DNA of 8,620 nucleotides. Source: Lysobacterales bacterium. Lineage in GTDB: Bacteria > Pseudomonadota > Gammaproteobacteria > Xanthomonadales > Marinicellaceae. The stretch is from positions 1-8,620 of the forward strand of contig JALWML010000665.1 of assembly GCA_027083915.1 (NCBI GenBank), given 5' to 3'. The translations under genes were made by a program, and so were the position numbers. This document shows positions 4,993 through 8,620 of the stretch, piece after piece; the stretch's first letter is position 1; each line of letters starts with the position of its first letter. The notes beneath the pieces are model-generated. The model ran no database searches. It was not told the origin of the DNA and was given only the letters and a program-made list of their open reading frames with translations.

Positions 4993-7509
4993 ATGGCATA
5001 TAGCAAATTCAAAGTTGTCATTATTGGTTCAGGACCTGCGGGTTTGAGTGCAGCAGCACGGGCTGCATATTATGATAAAGAACAAGGAGAGTCATCTTCA
5101 CACCTCTTGCTTGAGGCATTTTCTAGTTTATCAAAAACAATTTTCCAATACCAAAAAGGCAAGCATGTTATGGACGAACCTGGGTTTTTAAACCTCAGAA
5201 GTCCTATGGAGTTTGTTGCAGGTAAGCGAGAAGAAGTTTTACAAAATTGGGAAAAAGGCGTTCGCCAGCATGAAGTAAATATTCAGTATGAAAAGGAAGT
5301 TGTAGGCATAACAGGAGAACACCCCAACTTTAGTATCTCACTAAAGAATGGAGAAAAAATTACAGCCGAAAATGTTGTTTTAAGTATAGGTTTGCAAGGT
5401 AATCCTCGTAAACTTGGTATGCCTGGAGATGATGAGTCCGATTTTGTTCGTTACACTTTGGAAGATCCTGATGAATTTGAAGGTAAGACTATCGTTGTCG
5501 TAGGCGCTGGAGATGCTGCTATTGAGAATGCGTTAGGACTATCCAAGCAAAATACAGTCTATATTGTTAATAGAAGAAATGAATTTACCCGTGCAAAAGA
5601 GGGTAATTTAAATGCAGTCTTATCTGCAATCAACAATAAATCAAATAAATTTTTCTGCCAATACAATACCAATGTCAAATCCTTACAATTGCCTCAATCG
5701 AAAGATGAAAAAGGAACAATAGTATTAGATACTCCAGAGGGAGATTTAGCTATTGAATGTGATTGCGTGATTGCACGCTTAGGGGCGATTGCGCCGAGGA
5801 GATTTGTTGAATCCTGTGGTGTTAAATTTCCAAATGATAAACCAGATTCTATTCCAGACTTAGATAATCATTACCAAAGTAATGTTAAAGGGCTTTATAT
5901 CATTGGTGCTCTAGGTGGTTATCCACTAATAAAACAAGCGATGAATCAAGGTCATGATGTTATTGAATTCATACAAGGAAAAGAAATAAAACCAGCAGAC
6001 CATCCATTGCTCGAACAACAATTTAAACTGTTACCTTATGTCATGGATGCGCAAGATATATTGGAGCTTTATCAACAGCGTGTACCGATGTTCAAGCGTA
6101 TGAATGCTTTAGCTTTTAGAGAGTTAATTATTGAAAGTAATATTGTCATAGCTTTGGATGAACAAAGCTATCAAGAAGCAAAGAAAACTCAACAACAAGC
6201 GCTAACAATGGACTTTAGTAAATTAACAAAGTTAATAAAAGCTGGTGATAAAATTTTCAAAAAAGAAGAGTACAGTAATACCTTTTATACCATCGTCGAA
6301 GGAGAGGTTAGTTTGACGACAGAAGAGGGTAAAAATTTCACCTTAAAAGCTGGTCAGTTTTTTGGTGAAATGAGTTTATTATCTGGTCGCCCTAGAAAGG
6401 CAGATGCCATTGCAGGTAATGACTGTATTTTGATTGAGACACCGCGTCGAATCATGATAAAACTCATGAACTCAAACGATGAAGTAGCAGATGGAATTAA
6501 TCGTGTATCGACAATGAGAGCTTTGCAAGAAGCATTTAATCCTAATTTGTCCTATGCTGAAATGCTGAAATTAGCTGCAACTGTACCAATGGTTGAATTT
6601 AAAGCCAATGAGGTTATTTTTAGTGAAGGTGAAAAAGGTAAGCATTTATACCTTATTCGATCAGGTACTGTTTCTCTTGCAAAAGGAAAAGCTGGAAATC
6701 AACGTGTTACTACTCAATTGCAATCGGGAGAACTCGTTGGACAGTTAGCCCTAATGGGGAACCCAATAAGAACTCATACGGCTGCTGCTGCTGTTCGTGT
6801 CGAAGCTTTTAAATTAAATTTACAACAATTCTTAACTTTGGTGAAGTCTAATAAAGAACATATAAAAGTTTTACAACATGACTTAGCCCAATTAATGCAA
6901 AAGTCTAATCTAATGGGGTCTGTATATGAGTCAGCAGATGTCAATAGATTTTTACTGAAGCAAGGATTGGGTGAAGCGACAAATGCGTTGATAATTGATG
7001 AAAACCTTTGTGTTGCCTGCGATAATTGTGAAACAGCCTGTGCTGAAACTCATGCAGGCATCACTCGTTTAAAACGTGAACAAGGAGAATCTTTTGCTGG
7101 ATTACATGTACCCATATCTTGCCGTCACTGTGAACAACCTCATTGCATGAAAGACTGCCCCGCTGATGCGATTCATCGTGCGCAAAGCGGTGAAGTTTTT
7201 ATAGATGATTCTTGCATAGGCTGTGGTAACTGTGAAACAAATTGCCCGTATGATGTGATTAAAATGAGTTACGATTTACAAAAAAAACCGGGTTTACTTT
7301 CTTGGATGTTTTTGGGATTAGGCACAGGCCCAGGCGAGCCTGAGAAAGTGACTATTGATGCCAAGGCAAAAGATAAAGGCAAAAAGGCAGTTAAATGTGA
7401 TTTGTGTAAAGATTTAAAGGGTGGACCTGCTTGTGTTAGAGCTTGTCCAACAGGTGCTGCTATCCGAATCAGTCCTAGTGACTTTGTTGATTTGGTTGAG
7501 GGAAGATAA
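4993..7509 (+). CDS. Fusion: NADPH/FAD oxidoreductase, two cNMP-binding-like domains, four-cluster [4Fe-4S] domain
   Basis: An 838-residue soluble protein with no signal peptide. Domain 1 (about 5-330) is a thioredoxin-reductase-like flavoprotein: FAD motif GSGPAG (12-17), second Rossmann motif GAGDAA (171-176), and NRRNEFTRAK (193-202), like the HRRDxFRA motif that holds the NADPH 2'-phosphate. It has no CxxC dithiol, and reads GALGGYP (305-311) where such enzymes usually have the FAD-contacting GD. Domains 2 and 3 (about 410-495 and 528-640) are CRP-type effector folds with phosphate-cassette-like FGEMSLLSGRPRKA and VGQLALMGNPIRTHT. Domain 4 (about 665-830) has four Cys quartets: 673/676/679/683, 710/713/718/722, 741/744/747/751 and 802/805/814/818. 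This is the spacing of DmsB/PsrB-type subunits and implies up to four [4Fe-4S] clusters. Likely role (inference): carries electrons from NADPH via FAD and FeS to the membrane protein encoded next, possibly under ligand control. No named function is known to me. Confidence 0.9.
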   Translation: MAYSKFKVVIIGSGPAGLSAAARAAYYDKEQGESSSHLLLEAFSSLSKTIFQYQKGKHVMDEPGFLNLRSPMEFVAGKREEVLQNWEKGVRQHEVNIQYEKEVVGITGEHPNFSISLKNGEKITAENVVLSIGLQGNPRKLGMPGDDESDFVRYTLEDPDEFEGKTIVVVGAGDAAIENALGLSKQNTVYIVNRRNEFTRAKEGNLNAVLSAINNKSNKFFCQYNTNVKSLQLPQSKDEKGTIVLDTPEGDLAIECDCVIARLGAIAPRRFVESCGVKFPNDKPDSIPDLDNHYQSNVKGLYIIGALGGYPLIKQAMNQGHDVIEFIQGKEIKPADHPLLEQQFKLLPYVMDAQDILELYQQRVPMFKRMNALAFRELIIESNIVIALDEQSYQEAKKTQQQALTMDFSKLTKLIKAGDKIFKKEEYSNTFYTIVEGEVSLTTEEGKNFTLKAGQFFGEMSLLSGRPRKADAIAGNDCILIETPRRIMIKLMNSNDEVADGINRVSTMRALQEAFNPNLSYAEMLKLAATVPMVEFKANEVIFSEGEKGKHLYLIRSGTVSLAKGKAGNQRVTTQLQSGELVGQLALMGNPIRTHTAAAAVRVEAFKLNLQQFLTLVKSNKEHIKVLQHDLAQLMQKSNLMGSVYESADVNRFLLKQGLGEATNALIIDENLCVACDNCETACAETHAGITRLKREQGESFAGLHVPISCRHCEQPHCMKDCPADAIHRAQSGEVFIDDSCIGCGNCETNCPYDVIKMSYDLQKKPGLLSWMFLGLGTGPGEPEKVTIDAKAKDKGKKAVKCDLCKDLKGGPACVRACPTGAAIRISPSDFVDLVEGR

Positions 7510-7511
7510 CG

Positions 7512-8387
7512 ATGTATCAAAATTTATTAAAATATAAAAATTATAGATACCTTAATTTATCGATTATAATTATTATTACGAGTTTAGTCATTTACCTCAC
7601 ACAAGGTACCGAACAACCAGCAAATGGAGGTACTTGGCAAGGTTACACTTTAGGGGGTTTTGCGGCCTTTCTTATCTTGTTGCTAACATACTTGGGAATA
7701 AGGAAGAGAAGCTACTCATCACGAATGGGAACAGTTGAAGGGTGGACATCAGCCCATGTTTTTCTTGGAACTAGTTTGCTTTTGATAGCCTCATTACATG
7801 CCGCATTTCAAGTTGGCTGGAATGTTCATACATTGGCTTATGTTTTAATGATTGCGGTGATTTTATCTGGCTTTTACGGTTTGTTTGCTTATCTGCATTA
7901 TCCACAGGTCATGTCTAAAAATAATAGTGGAGGTTCTCAAAACAAATGGTTGCAAGAACTTGCTCAACTAGATGAAGAATTAAAAAACTTATCCAGTTCT
8001 TGCCGAGCAGATATTCGTTTGTTAATCTTAAGTGCCATTCAGAATACTAAAATTAGTGGTAGTCTTTTTTCTCAATTAAGAGGTAAAGATAGCTCTAAAA
8101 TCAAAATTCAATCTAGTTCGGATAAGTTAGTTTCGAATAAAAACCAACAACGCATTATTTCTTTTTTGGCCTCTGCCTTACCAAGTAGTATTAATCATAT
8201 TGAAGCAGCAGCTCTTGATGAAATTCTTTCTAAATTTTCAAGAAGACAAAGACTCTTAAAAATTATTAAAAGAAACTTACAAATTAAAGCCTATTTACGC
8301 ATATGGTTACTTTTTCATATACCGCTAACTATCGCCTTATTAGCTGCCTTAATTGTCCACATTCTTGTTGTTTTTATTTATTGGTAA
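7512..8387 (+). CDS. Five-helix membrane protein with paired H-x13-H motifs, putative di-heme cytochrome b-like partner
   Basis: A 291-residue protein. Predicted helices: about 14-31, 45-63, 79-100, 107-129 and 264-290. A soluble loop of about 130 residues lies between helices 4 and 5, and its end is rich in Arg/Lys (RRQRLLKIIKR). Helix 3 holds H82 and H96, helix 5 holds H269 and H283, both exactly H-x13-H. In cytochrome b of bc1/b6f complexes, two parallel helices with this spacing bind two stacked b hemes; here helices 3 and 5 are likewise parallel. Positive charges put the N-terminus, the 63-78 loop and the long loop in the cytoplasm, where the upstream FeS protein should be. It starts 2 bases after that gene, with the ribosome site GAGGGAAG (7498-7505) inside its end, so coupled translation is likely. 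Heme binding is inferred. I do not recognise a named family. Confidence 0.8.
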   Translation: MYQNLLKYKNYRYLNLSIIIIITSLVIYLTQGTEQPANGGTWQGYTLGGFAAFLILLLTYLGIRKRSYSSRMGTVEGWTSAHVFLGTSLLLIASLHAAFQVGWNVHTLAYVLMIAVILSGFYGLFAYLHYPQVMSKNNSGGSQNKWLQELAQLDEELKNLSSSCRADIRLLILSAIQNTKISGSLFSQLRGKDSSKIKIQSSSDKLVSNKNQQRIISFLASALPSSINHIEAAALDEILSKFSRRQRLLKIIKRNLQIKAYLRIWLLFHIPLTIALLAALIVHILVVFIYW

Positions 8388-8396
8388 TATTTATTT

Positions 8397-8620
8397 ATGT
8401 TTATTTTAGTTAGAAAATCCATTTTTGGCAGTAATGAAGAATACCAAGATTTAGACTTTGATGTAAATGAACTTGTTATCGGAGACACAGATAATGCTCA
8501 CCTAAATTTAGATGAAATTGCACAATGAAATATAACAATAAATCCTAAAGATCAAAACAGGGCGAAATTTAGTTGTACGAATATGTTAGAAGTGCAAATA
8601 GAGGGTAAATTAACATCAAC
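8397..8620 (+). pseudogene. FHA-like gene start with an in-frame TGA, runs off the window
   Basis: ATG at 8397 opens 43 codons (starting MFILVRKSIFG), then TGA at 8526-8528. The same frame then stays open for all remaining 30 codons (NITINPKDQ to the edge). Read through, the pieces look like one beta-rich FHA-type domain. EYQDLDFDVNELVIGDTDN resembles the strand leading to the FHA 'xIGR' turn (here IGD, Arg missing). The stop falls just where FHA proteins have a Ser/Arg-His 'RRHA' segment, so IAQ-stop-NI could be a CGA-to-TGA change. The later EVQIEGKLTS resembles the 'V.VNG..L' strand. FHA domains bind phosphothreonine peptides. It starts 9 bases after the membrane gene, in the same operon, but has no clear ribosome site. 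It may be a decayed gene, a sequencing error, or a real 43-residue peptide. Confidence 0.45.

Noticed and set aside
7269..7520. Minus-strand frame of 83 codons at the end of the fusion gene
   Set aside because: It overlaps the fourth Cys quartet region of the plus-strand gene, which has much stronger evidence.
8526..8528. TGA read as a sense codon through a changed genetic code
   Set aside because: gspM ends at TGA in an ATGA overlap and Trp is coded by TGG throughout, so a standard bacterial code fits; a mutation, an error or a true stop is simpler.

Overview
The window looks like chromosomal DNA of an AT-rich gammaproteobacterium-like organism. The basis is the three consecutive type II secretion genes gspL-gspM-gspN, an RND/MMPL-type exporter, and a redox module with DmsB-type iron-sulfur and cytochrome-b-type features. 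The species cannot be named from the sequence. All supported genes are on the plus strand and TGA is used as a stop (it ends gspM). I see no tRNA, rRNA, insertion sequence, CRISPR array or phage gene.

Layout. (1) Positions 1-2169 hold the 3' part of an RND-superfamily transporter whose start lies before the window. It is followed by a strong 12-bp hairpin (2188-2216), a likely transcription end. (2) Positions 2417-4808 are a tight gspL-gspM-gspN cluster with 1-nt and 4-nt overlaps; a possible 54-codon ORF runs into the gspL start. The rest of the secretion operon is not adjacent. (3) Positions 4809-4992 form an intergenic region with a plausible promoter, a CRP-like palindrome and a purine-rich ribosome site. 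(4) Positions 4993-8620 hold the most interesting part, a redox and signalling module. Its first gene encodes an 838-residue protein that joins an NADPH/FAD thioredoxin-reductase-like oxidoreductase, two CRP-type cyclic-nucleotide-binding-like domains and a four-cluster [4Fe-4S] ferredoxin domain. Two bases later comes a 291-residue membrane protein with an H-x13-H pair in each of two helices, the pattern that holds two b hemes in cytochrome b. Nine bases after that starts an FHA-like reading frame with an in-frame TGA at its 44th codon; it runs off the window.

How they may work together. The secretion genes encode the inner-membrane platform proteins of a type II secretion system. The redox module reads as an electron path from cytosolic NADPH through FAD and four iron-sulfur clusters to two membrane hemes, and then to quinone or a periplasmic acceptor. 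Two degenerate CRP-like sensor domains sit within the soluble component. This path and its gating are inferences from motifs and gene order; I know of no characterised system with this exact arrangement.
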